Shown one piece after another: positions 7,661 to 17,944 of a stretch of DNA of 64,000 bases. This DNA comes from Maricaulis sp965242785. Its GTDB lineage: Bacteria; Pseudomonadota; Alphaproteobacteria; Caulobacterales; Maricaulaceae. Under the pieces are notes generated by a model that saw only the letters and a list, made by a program, of their open reading frames with translations, was not told the origin of the DNA and ran no database searches. A program made the position numbers and the translations under genes. The stretch covers positions 310,001 to 374,000 of the forward strand of contig CBDETA010000002.1 in the NCBI GenBank assembly GCA_965242785.1, written 5' to 3'. Positions within the stretch are counted from its first letter, which is position 1, and each line of letters begins with the position of its first letter.

Positions 7661-7813
7661 TTCATCCTCCCCCTTGATGGGGGAGGGGGACCGCAGCTTG
7701 CTGCGGTGGAGGGGGTGGGGGCGAGGTGTTTCAATGGATGAGCACCGGGATTCACCCCTTCCGACCCGAAGCTTCGCTTCGGCCCACCTTCCCCATCAAG
7801 GGGAAGGATCGCT
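7661..7813. repeat. Structured interspersed repeat, full-length copy R4
   Basis: Same part order as at 3008 and 33867: hairpin A CCTCCCCCTTGATGGGGGAGG; GGGGACCGC-AGCTTGCT-GCGGTGGAG; GTGGGGGCGAGGT; spacer; CACCGGGATT at 7743 (the GCAGCGCTTCGCGCTT piece is missing here); CACCCCTTCCGACC; stem CCGAAGC-TTC-GCTTCGG; hairpin B CCTTCCCCATCAAGGGGAAGG. It lies inside the gatCAB operon, 67 bases before DUF559 copy 2. Confidence 0.9.
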
Positions 7814-7880
7814 GTAACGGCCGTCACGGCCAGGGGCGCCGCCATCATGGCAGGCTGCCCGGCGGTGATGGAGGACGGCG

Positions 7881-8237
7881 ATGACGGGTCGCTCGGTGCG
7901 TCTCGCGCGGCAACTGCGCAAGCAGATGACGCCGCACGAAGTGAAAATGTGGAGCGCGCTGAGAGCGCTGCGACCCTTGGGATACCGTTTCCGGCGGCAG
8001 GTGCCTCTGGGACGCTACATCGTTGATTTCGCCTGCTTCGATCCGAAGCTTGTGATCGAAGTCGATGGTGGCCAGCATACGCTGGATGGCCATGCGCGGC
8101 GCGACAGGGAGCGCGACGGCTGGCTGGACGGGCAAGGATTTGCGGTTCTGCGGGTGTGGAACCACGAAGTGAACGACAATTTCGATGGCGTCATGGACGC
8201 CGTGCACGAGTACTTGCGAGGTAAGGGTTACCGATGA
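7881..8237 (+). CDS. DUF559 family PD-(D/E)XK (Vsr-like) endonuclease, copy 2, inside gatCAB
   Basis: 118 residues with the same layout as copy 1: LARQLRKQMTPHEVKMW helix, RFRRQVPLGRYIVDF, then VIEVDGGQH. Candidate catalytic residues are Asp49, Glu60, Asp62 and His66. It is preceded by repeat R4. Its TGA overlaps the gatB ATG (ATGA), so ribosomes finishing it could feed gatB. It could be an inserted gene that took over gatB translation initiation, or long-standing coupling. Other explanation: a solitary repair nuclease with no link to the repeat. Confidence 0.88.
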   Translation: MTGRSVRLARQLRKQMTPHEVKMWSALRALRPLGYRFRRQVPLGRYIVDFACFDPKLVIEVDGGQHTLDGHARRDRERDGWLDGQGFAVLRVWNHEVNDNFDGVMDAVHEYLRGKGYR

Positions 8238-9724
8238 GCGAGACCTATACGCTGCCGGGTGCGACCGGTGATTGGGAAGTGGTGATGGGTCTGGAGATCC
8301 ATGCCCAGGTGGTGTCGAACGCCAAGCTGTTCTCCGGCGCGGCGACGGCCTTTGGTGCGGCGCCCAACACCCAGGTCTCGCTGGTGGATGCGGCGATGCC
8401 GGGCATGCTGCCGGTGATCAATGAACATGTGGTCGAACAGGCGGTGAAGACCGGTCTGGGCCTCAATGCCAAGATCAACACCTGGTCGCGGTTTGACCGG
8501 AAGAATTATTTCTATCCCGACCTGCCGCAGGGCTATCAGATCTCCCAGTTCCAGTACCCGATCGTCGGTGAGGGCGAGATCGAGTGCGAGCGCGATGACG
8601 GCTCGCGCTTCACCGTGCGCATCGAGCGGCTGCACCTGGAACAGGATGCCGGCAAGTCGATCCACGATCTGGATCCCAACTCGACCTATGTCGACCTTAA
8701 CCGGTCCGGCGTGGCGCTGATGGAGATCGTGTCGAAGCCGGACATTCGCTCGCCTGACGAGGCCTCGGCCTATGTCTCCAAGCTGCGCACCATCCTGCGC
8801 TATCTGGGCACGTGCGGTGGCGACATGGAAAAGGGCCAGCTGCGCGCCGATGTGAATGTCTCGGTGTGCAAGCCGGGCGCTTACGAGAAATTCCGCGAGA
8901 CGGGCGATTTCTCGCATCTGGGCACGCGCTGCGAGATCAAGAATGTCAACTCGCTGCGCTTCATCCGCCAGGCCATCGAGTATGAGGCCCAGCGCCAGAT
9001 CGACATCATCGAGGAGGGCGGCAAGATCGACCAGGAGACCCGCCTGTTCGACGCCAATACCGGTGTGACCCGGTCCATGCGCTCCAAGGAAGAAGCGCAT
9101 GATTACCGCTACTTCCCGGATCCCGACCTGTTGCCGCTGGAGCTGCAGCAGGACTGGATCGACCAGATCCGCGTCAACCTGCCCGAACTGCCCGACCAGA
9201 AGCGCGAGCGTTTCGTCTCCGCGCTGGGCCTGTCGGACTATGACGCCGCCGTGCTGGCCGCCGACAAGGACCGCGCCGACTATTTCGAGGCCGTGGCCGA
9301 GGGCCGCGACGCGAAGCTGGCCTCCAACTGGGTCAATAACGAGCTCTATGGCCGCCTCAACAAGGAAGGCCTGACGATCACGGAAAGCCCGGTCTCGGCC
9401 GCCCAGCTGTCCGGCCTGGTCGCCCTGATCGAGGACAAGACCATTTCCGGCAAGATCGCCAAGGACGTGTTCGAGATCCTGTGGACCGAGGGCGGTGATC
9501 CGGCAGAGGTCGTGGAAAGCCGCGGCCTGAAACAGGTCACCGACACCGGCGCCATCGAGGCCGTCATCGACCAGCTGATTGCCGACAATCCCGACCAGGC
9601 CGCCTCGGTCCGCGAAAAGCCCAAGGCGATGGGCTGGTTCGTCGGCCAGGTGATGAAGGCCATGCAGGGGAAAGCGAACCCGCAAGCGGTGAACGAGATC
9701 CTGCAGAAGAAGCTGTTGGGGTAG
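8234..9724 (+). CDS. gatB: Asp-tRNA(Asn)/Glu-tRNA(Gln) amidotransferase subunit B
   Basis: 496 residues. The tRNA-binding kinase-like subunit that activates the misacylated amino acid with ATP and amidates it. Recognisable segments: VVMGLEIHAQV at the N terminus, KNYFYPDLPQGYQISQ, EQDAGKSIHD, the DVNVSV strand, and a C-terminal YqeY-like helical tail ending in QAVNEILQKKLL. With GatA, GatC and the His33-type AspRS at 59681, this supports Asn-tRNA formation by transamidation. Confidence 0.98.
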   Translation: MSETYTLPGATGDWEVVMGLEIHAQVVSNAKLFSGAATAFGAAPNTQVSLVDAAMPGMLPVINEHVVEQAVKTGLGLNAKINTWSRFDRKNYFYPDLPQGYQISQFQYPIVGEGEIECERDDGSRFTVRIERLHLEQDAGKSIHDLDPNSTYVDLNRSGVALMEIVSKPDIRSPDEASAYVSKLRTILRYLGTCGGDMEKGQLRADVNVSVCKPGAYEKFRETGDFSHLGTRCEIKNVNSLRFIRQAIEYEAQRQIDIIEEGGKIDQETRLFDANTGVTRSMRSKEEAHDYRYFPDPDLLPLELQQDWIDQIRVNLPELPDQKRERFVSALGLSDYDAAVLAADKDRADYFEAVAEGRDAKLASNWVNNELYGRLNKEGLTITESPVSAAQLSGLVALIEDKTISGKIAKDVFEILWTEGGDPAEVVESRGLKQVTDTGAIEAVIDQLIADNPDQAASVREKPKAMGWFVGQVMKAMQGKANPQAVNEILQKKLLG

Positions 9725-9733
9725 GGATCGCCG

Positions 9734-9875
9734 CTACCGGGATTTGAAGCGCTGCGCGCTTTCACCCCTTGCGTCTTGCCGCTGCATCAGCTGCGGTGGC
9801 GTGGGGCGGGGCGAGGTTTAAGGGGGGGGCGGCGCCGGCGTGCGTCAAAGCCCTGCGGGCCTTCACCCCGTGTCA
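9734..9875. repeat. Degenerate repeat copy R5
   Basis: ACCGGGATTTGAAGCGCTGCGCGCTTTCACCCCTT at 9736 matches the central part of R1/R6, followed by GCTGCATCAGCTGCGGTGG, which is the other strand-order core, and GGGCGAGGT. A second partial CCTTCACCCC piece follows near 9860. Parts are shuffled and hairpins imperfect, so this looks like a decayed or rearranged copy in the gap between convergent gatB and the SDR gene. Confidence 0.7.
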
Positions 9876-9884
9876 CCCCTGCAA

Positions 9885-10601
9885 TTACCCCGAAAAGCTG
9901 ACGATCTCGCCGGTCTGGCGGCAGGCAGGGGAGACGAGTTCGGCGATCAGGGGCCAGAGGGCGGCGGGTTCCGGCAGGCTCATCGGGTCTTCGCCGGGGA
10001 AAGCCTTGGCGCGCATCTGGGTGCGCAGGGCGCCGGGATAAACGAGATTGGCCTTCAGCTTGCCTTCGGTGGCGTGCTCCTTGGCCCAGGACTGGACCAG
10101 GGCGTCCAGACCGGCCTTGGAGGCGGCATAGGGGGCCCAGAAGGCGCGGCGCGAGGCTGCGGCGCCGGAGGAGATGAAGACGGCCCGGCCGGCATCCGAT
10201 GACAGGAGCGGGCCTTCAAAGGCGCGGATCATGCGGGCCGGCGCAATCAGGTTGATGCCGACCACATTCTGCCAGGTCTTCGCCTTGACCTGGGCGGCCG
10301 GGGTGAGTTCACCCAGCGCGCCGGCGCAGGCCAGGAGGATGTCCAGCTTGCCCCACCGTTCGGTGACGATCTGGCCAAGCTGTTCGATCCCGTCTTCCGA
10401 CATCAGGTCCATCGGCACCAGCGTCGCCGTGCCGCCGGCGGCCTTGATGGCATCATCCAGCTCTTCCAGACCGCCCTGGGTGCGCGCCGTGGCTATGACA
10501 TGGGCGCCCGCCTTGGCCAGTTCCAGCGCCATGGCCTGGCCAATACCCCGCGAAGCCCCGCTGACGAGAGCGAGGCGGCCTTTGAGAAACGTGTCGGTCA
10601 T
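9885..10601 (-). CDS. Short-chain dehydrogenase/reductase (YciK-like)
   Basis: 238 residues with a classical SDR fold: cofactor loop SGASRGIGQ (about 15-23), LLACAGALGEL, the Ser in ISSGAAASRR, and YAASKAG holding the Tyr-x-x-x-Lys pair. The substrate cannot be inferred. The ATG overlaps the purF stop (ATGA), making it the last gene of the dnaB-alr-radA-cvpA-purF-SDR run. Confidence 0.88.
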   Translation of the reverse strand: MTDTFLKGRLALVSGASRGIGQAMALELAKAGAHVIATARTQGGLEELDDAIKAAGGTATLVPMDLMSEDGIEQLGQIVTERWGKLDILLACAGALGELTPAAQVKAKTWQNVVGINLIAPARMIRAFEGPLLSSDAGRAVFISSGAAASRRAFWAPYAASKAGLDALVQSWAKEHATEGKLKANLVYPGALRTQMRAKAFPGEDPMSLPEPAALWPLIAELVSPACRQTGEIVSFSG

Positions 10602-12079
10602 GCGTCCACCAGGAGAGAGAGCTGGAATTCCTTGGCCGAGAGGTCCCGGTCATGGTCGACGAGACGGGTCGGATACTCGCCGGTGAAATAATGGTCCGCC
10701 AGTTGCGGATTGCTGTCATCGCGCGGGCTGCCGATGACGGCCTGATAGAGCCCGTCGACCGACAGGAAGCCGAGGCTGTCGGCCTCCAGCTTGTCGGTCA
10801 TTTCCGACAGGTCCATGCAGGCGGCGATGAGTTCCTTCTGGCCGGCCATGTCGATGCCGTAGAAGTCCGGGAATTTGATCGGCGGGCAGGCAGAGCGGAA
10901 ATGCACTTCCTTGGCGCCGGCCTCGCGCATCATGCGCACGATCTTCAGCGAGGTGGTGCCGCGCACGATCGAATCGTCGATCAGCAGCACGCGCTTGCCG
11001 CGCACCGCGGCCGCATTGGCCGAGTGCTTGCGGCGCACCGACAGGTCGCGCCGGTCCTGGGTCGGCTGGATGAAGGTGCGGCCGACGAAGTGCGAGCGGA
11101 TGATGCCCAGTTCGAAGGGAATGCCGGAGGCTTCCGAATAGCCGATCGCGGCAGGCACACCGCTGTCCGGTACGGGGATCACGACATCGACTTCGGCCGG
11201 GGTTTCCAGCGCCAGCTGGCGGCCCATTTCCTTGCGCGCCTCATAGACGCTGCGGCCGCCGATCACCGAGTCCGGGCGGGCGAAATAGATGTATTCAAAG
11301 GCGCAGACGCGAGCCTTGTGTTCCGGCGCAAAGCGCTCGGAACGGATGCCGTCCTCGTTGACGACCACGGCCTCGCCCGGCTCGATCTCGCGCTCGAACG
11401 TGGCGCCGACCATGTCCAGGGCGCAGGTCTCCGAGGCGAAGACATAGGCCTCACCCAGCCGGCCCATGACCAGTGGGCGGATGCCATAGGGATCCCGTGC
11501 GGCAATCAGGCGATCATTGACCAGGGCCACGAAGGCGAAAGCGCCCTGGACCTGTTTCAGCGCCTGCAGAACGCGATTGGTCAGCTTGGTTTTCTTGGAC
11601 TGGGCGGCCAGATGCAGAACGACCTCCGAATCGGAGGTCGACTGGAAGATGGCACCGTGATTGACCAGCTCCTCGCGAAGGACGCGGGCATTGGTCAGAT
11701 TGCCGTTATGGGCCAGGGCGATGCCGCCGCCGCGGACATCCGAATAGAGCGGCTGGACATTGCGCAGCACATTGGCGCCCTGGGTGGAATAGCGCGCATG
11801 GCCGATGGCGACCTTGCCGGGCAGGCGTTGCGGCATGTCCGGCGAGGTGAAGTTCTCACCGACCAGGCCGAGATAGCGCTCGATGTGAAAGCGCGAACCG
11901 TCATGGGTGGCGATGCCGCAGGCTTCCTGTCCGCGATGCTGCAGGGCGTGCAGGCCGAGGGCGGTGAGGACGCCGGCATCCTCGGTACCGTAGACGGCGA
12001 AGACGCCGCATTCTTCCTGGGGGCGATCCGTGGCCGGATCATAGGTGAGCGTGGCAGGAATAGCGGCGTTGGGGGTCAT
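10598..12079 (-). CDS. purF: Amidophosphoribosyltransferase
   Basis: 493 residues; first committed step of purine synthesis (PRPP + glutamine to phosphoribosylamine). The N-terminal nucleophile is Cys24 in EECGVFAVYG, after a propeptide expected to be removed. Class II glutaminase motifs (LQHRGQEACGIA, HARYSTQG, AHNGNL) come next. The C-terminal PRTase domain has VLLIDDSIVRGTTS. The start overlaps the cvpA stop by ATGA and the end overlaps the SDR start by ATGA, so it is tightly coupled on both sides. Confidence 0.97.
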   Translation of the reverse strand: MTPNAAIPATLTYDPATDRPQEECGVFAVYGTEDAGVLTALGLHALQHRGQEACGIATHDGSRFHIERYLGLVGENFTSPDMPQRLPGKVAIGHARYSTQGANVLRNVQPLYSDVRGGGIALAHNGNLTNARVLREELVNHGAIFQSTSDSEVVLHLAAQSKKTKLTNRVLQALKQVQGAFAFVALVNDRLIAARDPYGIRPLVMGRLGEAYVFASETCALDMVGATFEREIEPGEAVVVNEDGIRSERFAPEHKARVCAFEYIYFARPDSVIGGRSVYEARKEMGRQLALETPAEVDVVIPVPDSGVPAAIGYSEASGIPFELGIIRSHFVGRTFIQPTQDRRDLSVRRKHSANAAAVRGKRVLLIDDSIVRGTTSLKIVRMMREAGAKEVHFRSACPPIKFPDFYGIDMAGQKELIAACMDLSEMTDKLEADSLGFLSVDGLYQAVIGSPRDDSNPQLADHYFTGEYPTRLVDHDRDLSAKEFQLSLLVDA

Positions 12080-12720
12080 CCGTCGTCGTCCTGGTCATCC
12101 GTGGTCGAACCGATGAGGTCATCTAGTCGGTTTCGGTCGCGTCTGCCATAGGAGCTGTCATTATTTCTTATTGTTTCTGCAATGGGGTCATTGGGTCCGC
12201 CGGGCAGGGGCGCCGTGTCGGCCAGGCGTGAGGTTTCCGGCGCCAGCGTCTGCAGCGCGCGGGCCGTCGCATTGACCATGGGATAGATGCGCGCCTGGGT
12301 AATCCAACTCGGCGGGCGGCCGTTTTCACCGAAGGTGGCGGAGAAGAAGATCACGCCCAGACCCAGAAGGACGAGGCCGCGCACCAGGCCGAAGGCGAAG
12401 CCCAGCGTGCGGTCGACGACATTCACATCCTCGCCCTTGGCCAGGCCCTTGGACAGCGAGGAGGTGACGAAGGTGACCGCCAGATAGATGATGATGAAGA
12501 CGACCCCGCCGACGGCCAGCGGGGCCAGCCAGTCCGGGTCGATGATGTCCCGCGCCGGGCCGATGAAGGCGGGCAGGGACCACAGGGTCGCCAGCGAGGC
12601 GGCGACAAAGGCGGTCACCGACAGCGCTTCCCGAACGAAACCGCGCACCAGCGCCAACAGGCCCGAGGCCAGCAGGATTGCCAGCCCGACACCGTCAAAC
12701 GCGCTTAAAGTTCCATCCAT
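12076..12720 (-). CDS. cvpA: CvpA family membrane protein
   Basis: 214 residues with four predicted membrane helices in the first 130 residues, the conserved GFVREALS motif after helix 1, the DRTLGFAFGLVRG loop before the last helix, and a long hydrophilic acidic tail (DDLIGSTTDDQDDDG). CvpA is linked to envelope stability and, in E. coli, to colicin V production. It is immediately upstream of purF, as in many proteobacteria, with an ATGA overlap. Confidence 0.92.
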   Translation of the reverse strand: MDGTLSAFDGVGLAILLASGLLALVRGFVREALSVTAFVAASLATLWSLPAFIGPARDIIDPDWLAPLAVGGVVFIIIYLAVTFVTSSLSKGLAKGEDVNVVDRTLGFAFGLVRGLVLLGLGVIFFSATFGENGRPPSWITQARIYPMVNATARALQTLAPETSRLADTAPLPGGPNDPIAETIRNNDSSYGRRDRNRLDDLIGSTTDDQDDDG

Positions 12721-12732
12721 CGGCGCTGCTCC

Positions 12733-14109
12733 TTACTCGCCCGCCAAGGTCCTCAAAGTCTGCACCAATTCGAGCGCGGTGGCCACGCCCCGCACTCGGA
12801 CCGGTGCATTTTCGTCGGCCGCGGCCTGGGGCGCCAGCGCTTCGGTGAAACCCAGCTTGGCCGCCTCCTTGAGCCGCGAATCACTGCGGCCGACGGGGCG
12901 AATATCCCCGGAAAGACTGATTTCTCCGTAAACGACCCCCTTGGCCGGCAGCGCCACATCCAGCGCCGAGGAGACAATGGCCGCGGCCACGGCAAGATCG
13001 GCAGCCGGTTCGGCGATTTTCAGGCCGCCGGCGACATTGAGGAAGATGTCGCGATTGGAGATGTTGAAGCCGCAGCGCGCCTCCAGCACTGCCAGCACCA
13101 TGGCCAGACGCCCGGAATCCCAGCCCACCACGGCCCGGCGCGGCGTGCCGAAGGCGGCGGGCGCGACCAGGGCCTGGATCTCGCTGAGCACCGGCCGGGT
13201 GCCTTCCATGCCGGCAAAGACCACCGCGCCCGGATTGGCCTCGCCGCGGCCGTCCAAGAAGAGGGAGGAGGGGTTGGCAACCTCGCCCAACCCCTTGTCG
13301 CCCATTTCGAAGACCCCGATCTCGTCGGTCGGTCCGAACCGGTTCTTCACCGCGCGCAAAATGCGGAACTGGTGCGAGCGTTCGCCTTCGAAATAGAGCA
13401 CGGCATCGACCATGTGTTCCACCACGCGCGGACCGGCGATCTGGCCGTCCTTGGTGACATGGCCGACCAGGATGACGGTGCAATTGCGCTTCTTGGCAAA
13501 GCGCACCAGCTCCTGGGCACAGGCGCGGACCTGGGCGACGGTGCCCGGGGCAGCGGCGAGCTGGTCCGACCACAGCGTCTGGATCGAGTCGATGACGACA
13601 ATGTCCGGCTGTTCGGCCTTCAGCCCGTCCAGGATGTCGTTGAGCGAAGTTTCCGAGGCGAGGGCGACCGGGCTCTCCGCCAGGCCGAGCCGGCGGGCGC
13701 GGCGGCGCACCTGATCGATGGCTTCCTCGCCGGAGATGTAGATCGCGCGTGTGGTGTCGCTGGCGACCTTGGCCATCAATTGCAAGAGCAGGGTGGATTT
13801 GCCGATGCCCGGATCACCGCCGACCAGGATGGCCGAACCGGGCACCAGCCCGCCGCCGGCAACCCGGTCGAGCTCGGCAATGCCGGAGATCAGGCGCGGG
13901 GTTTCCGGCGTCTCGGCGCCCAGATCGACCAGTTCCAGCCGGGCCGACTTGCCGCGCCGCTTTGCCGCGGTCGCCTGGGTGCCCAGGGGCGCGGACGGGG
14001 TCTCCTCGACCAGCGTGTTCCATTCGCCGCAATCATCGCAGCGCCCTGCCCATTTGGAATGGGTGGAACCGCAGGACTGGCAGACATAGATGCTGTCGGA
14101 ACGGGCCAT
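12733..14109 (-). CDS. radA: DNA repair protein RadA
   Basis: 458 residues. N-terminal zinc ribbon CQSCGSTHSKWAGRCDDCGEW (residues 10-30), RecA-like ATPase with Walker A GGDPGIGKST, the RadA-specific KNRFG motif, and a C-terminal Lon-protease-like domain (GVVYGEISLSGDIRPV). RadA is a DnaB-like helicase that promotes branch migration during recombination. cvpA follows after 12 bases. Confidence 0.97.
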   Translation of the reverse strand: MARSDSIYVCQSCGSTHSKWAGRCDDCGEWNTLVEETPSAPLGTQATAAKRRGKSARLELVDLGAETPETPRLISGIAELDRVAGGGLVPGSAILVGGDPGIGKSTLLLQLMAKVASDTTRAIYISGEEAIDQVRRRARRLGLAESPVALASETSLNDILDGLKAEQPDIVVIDSIQTLWSDQLAAAPGTVAQVRACAQELVRFAKKRNCTVILVGHVTKDGQIAGPRVVEHMVDAVLYFEGERSHQFRILRAVKNRFGPTDEIGVFEMGDKGLGEVANPSSLFLDGRGEANPGAVVFAGMEGTRPVLSEIQALVAPAAFGTPRRAVVGWDSGRLAMVLAVLEARCGFNISNRDIFLNVAGGLKIAEPAADLAVAAAIVSSALDVALPAKGVVYGEISLSGDIRPVGRSDSRLKEAAKLGFTEALAPQAAADENAPVRVRGVATALELVQTLRTLAGE

Positions 14110-14167
14110 GACGTCGTGTCTCCTCTGATTCCCGCCATCTCAGCAGCAGGGGGTGACAGAACCTGTC

Positions 14168-15257
14168 CTAGCGCCGCTTGGCGCCCGGCTTGTAGATGCG
14201 ATGGAAGCGCAGGCCCAGACGGACCAGGAATTCATACGAGATCGTCGCGGCGCTGTCGGCCATGTCCTCGATCGCCGAGCCGAGGAAACACACCGGATCG
14301 CCCGGCTTCACGGGCCCGGCCTCGGTGACGTCGACACCGATCAGGTCCATCGAGACCCGGCCGACAATCGGCACGCGCACCTCCTGGATGCGGCCATAGC
14401 CGCCATTGCCGAACGCGCGCAGCAGGCCGTCGGCATAGCCGGCCGCGACGGTTGCGATGCGGCGCGTTTCGTTGGCGGTGTAGGTGGCGCCATAGCCGAT
14501 CGTGTCGCCGGGCTTGAGCTCGCGGATCTGCAGGATCGGCGCGTCGATCGTCACCGCCGGCTCGAAGGGCGAGGCGTGACCGGGGGCCGGCACGCCGCCG
14601 AACAGGGCCAGGCCCGGCCGCAGCACGTCGAAATGATAGCTCTCGCCCAGCAGCACGCCAGCCGAATTGGACAGGCTGGCCGGGATGCCCGGGAAGGCCG
14701 TGCGGATGCGGGTGAAGCGGTCGCGCTGTCTGGCATTGAGCGGATGGTCCGGCTCGTCGGCACAGGCCAGATGGCTCATCACCTGGCGCACATCGATGGC
14801 GTCAAGGCGCGCGGGATCGGCCATCAGGGCCTGCGTCTCGGCCTCGTCCAGGCCGAGGCGGCTCATGCCGGTGTCGAAATGGATCGCACAGGGCAGGTCC
14901 GGGGCCAGACGGCGCAATTGCTCCAGCTGGGCCAGTTCATTGATCACCGGGAAAAGCTCGGCCGAGCGCAGGGCCGGCAGTTCGGACGGCCAGAAGCCGT
15001 TGAAGACATAGATATTGGCCGGACGTCCGGCCAGCGCCTCGCGGGCCTCGCGGCCTTCGGACGTGTGGGCGACATAGAAATTGCGGCAGCCCGCATCGGC
15101 CAGTGCCGGGATGATCTGGGTCGCGCCCAGCCCATAGCCGTTTGCCTTCACCACCGCGCCGGCCTCGGCATTGGGGGCCAGCTCGCGGACGCGAGCATAA
15201 TTGCGCTGGATGACCGCCAGATCGATGATCAGGCGCGGGGCCGGTTCGGCGAGGCTG

Positions 15258-15277
<20 letters not shown>
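14168..15277 (-). CDS. alr: Alanine racemase
   Basis: 369 residues. PLP enzyme making D-alanine for peptidoglycan. The PLP lysine is in GAVVKANGYGLG; the catalytic tyrosine is in the GYGATYTANETRR segment; VGRVSMDLIGVDV is typical of the C-terminal domain. The ATG overlaps the 3' end of dnaB by 20 bases, so it is in the dnaB transcript, the same order as in many proteobacteria. Confidence 0.96.
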
Positions 15278-16745
<1,468 letters not shown>

Positions 16746-16804
16746 GGCAATGGTCCCCTGGCTCCGCCCGTCAGGACGAAGCTGGGTTGAATAGCGGGCC
16801 GGGG

Positions 16805-16833
16805 CTGATAGCGCTACACGCGTTTCCTGACAA
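16805..16833 (-). promoter_or_regulatory. Candidate promoter of dnaB-alr-radA-cvpA-purF
   Basis: Minus strand TTGTCA, 17 bases, TATCAG, with the -10 about 60 bases upstream of the dnaB ATG. DnaA boxes begin 9 bases upstream of the -35, a position suited to activation. The preceding ribosomal gene group ends with its own terminator, so a separate start here is expected. Confidence 0.5.
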
Positions 16834-16842
16834 CTGCAGTTC

Positions 16843-16859
16843 TGTGGATATGTGGATAA
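16843..16859 (-). promoter_or_regulatory. Two overlapping tandem DnaA boxes upstream of dnaB
   Basis: Read on the minus strand: a perfect TTATCCACA (16859-16851) followed by ATATCCACA (16851-16843), one mismatch to TTATNCACA, in the same orientation and spaced 8 bases. The chance of a perfect box plus a neighbour exactly at a replication-gene promoter is low. The surrounding gap 16746-17040 holds, besides the promoter and terminator, nothing else I recognise. Confidence 0.65.
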
Positions 16860-16983
16860 TTCAGGGGAGGCCTCAAGGCTCAAGGGCTTGGCGTGAAATG
16901 GCAGGAAGGGGCGGTTGTGTGATTTCAGGCATTTAGTTTTCCACGGGCGCGCTGTTGAACGGCTTGCGGCGACAGTGGGCACG

Positions 16984-17013
16984 AAAAAGGGCGGACCCTG
17001 CGGGCCCGCCCTT
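16984..17013 (-). terminator. Rho-independent terminator after rplI
   Basis: On the minus strand AAGGGCGG...CCGCCCTT forms an 8-bp stem with an inner GGGCCCGCAGGGTCC part, followed by a run of T. It lies 27 bases after the rplI stop and separates the ribosomal protein genes from dnaB. Confidence 0.8.
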
Positions 17014-17040
17014 GTTCTGTCAGACTGACAGGGCAGTGGA

Positions 17041-17661
17041 TTACTGCTCGGTCTCGTCCGTTTCCGCTTCGGCTTCCGCAGCCTGCTGGGCAGCCAGTTC
17101 CTGGCCTTCCTCGCTGGCTTCGAACAGGGCCGCAGCCTGGGCTTCCGCGATGGCGCGATCTTCGTCGGCCTGGGCCGCGATCACGTCTTCGCCGGCTGCC
17201 TGACGCTCGGCTTCTTCTTGCGAGCGGGCGACATTGATCGACACCGTCACGGCGACGTCGGCGTGCAGCTTGATACGGATATCATGCACACCCAGCGTCT
17301 TGATCGGCGCGTTCAGGGCGACCTGAGAGCGGGCGATGGAGACGCCGGAACCCGACACGATATCGGCGATATCGCGCGAGGTGACGGAGCCGTACAGCTG
17401 ACCGCTTTCGCCGGCCTGGCGGATCATGACGAAGCTTTCGCCATCGATCTTCTCACCCGACGTGGCCGCTTCGGCAGCGCGTTCGGCGTTGCGCTTTTCC
17501 AGCACTTCGCGTTCGGCTTCGAAACGGGCCAGGTTGGCTTCGGTGGCGCGCAGCGCCTTTTCCTGCGGCAGCAGGAAATTGCGGGCGAAACCCGGGCGCA
17601 CGGAGACCACGTCACCCATGGCGCCAAGATTTTCAACACGTTCCAGGAGAACCAGTTTCAT
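17041..17661 (-). CDS. rplI: 50S ribosomal protein L9 with long acidic tail
   Basis: 206 residues; E. coli L9 has about 149. The N-terminal RNA-binding domain is standard (MKLVLLERVENLGAMGDVVSV, then FARNFLLP and the long connecting helix), and the C-terminal domain ends near IKLHADVAVTVSINV. The extra 50 or so residues are rich in Ala and Glu/Asp, ending EAETDETEQ. Extended L9 tails are seen in other alphaproteobacteria. It is last in rpsF-rpsR-rplI. Confidence 0.97.
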   Translation of the reverse strand: MKLVLLERVENLGAMGDVVSVRPGFARNFLLPQEKALRATEANLARFEAEREVLEKRNAERAAEAATSGEKIDGESFVMIRQAGESGQLYGSVTSRDIADIVSGSGVSIARSQVALNAPIKTLGVHDIRIKLHADVAVTVSINVARSQEEAERQAAGEDVIAAQADEDRAIAEAQAAALFEASEEGQELAAQQAAEAEAETDETEQ

Positions 17662-17675
17662 CGTTCAGTCCTCCC

Positions 17676-17930
17676 TCAATCGACCACGTAGGGCAGCAGG
17701 GCCAGCTGGCGGGCGCGCTTGATCGCACGGGCCAGTTCACGCTGCTTCTTGGCCGACACCGCGGTGATGCGGGACGGAACGATCTTGCCGCGCTCGGACA
17801 TGTAGCGGAGCAGCAGCTTGGGATCCTTGTAGTCGATCTTCGGCGCGTTTTCGCCGGAGAACGGGCAGACCTTGCGGCGGCGCATGAACGGGCGACGGGC
17901 CGGCAGGTTGGAGATGTTTCCAGAAGACAT
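17676..17930 (-). CDS. rpsR: 30S ribosomal protein S18
   Basis: 84 residues. Typical features: RRKVCPFSGENAPKIDYKD, then LLRYMSERGKIVPSRITAVSAKKQRELARAIKRAR read in short pieces, and LALLPYV at the end. S18 binds the 30S platform with S6. It lies between rpsF and rplI with 14 base gaps on both sides. Confidence 0.98.
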   Translation of the reverse strand: MSSGNISNLPARRPFMRRRKVCPFSGENAPKIDYKDPKLLLRYMSERGKIVPSRITAVSAKKQRELARAIKRARQLALLPYVVD

Positions 17931-17944
17931 GTGTCGGATCCTTC

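Noticed and set aside
9885..10601. SDR as a second FabG
   Set aside because: It lacks the FabG C-terminal signature, is shorter and lies at the end of the purF operon; generic SDR is safer.
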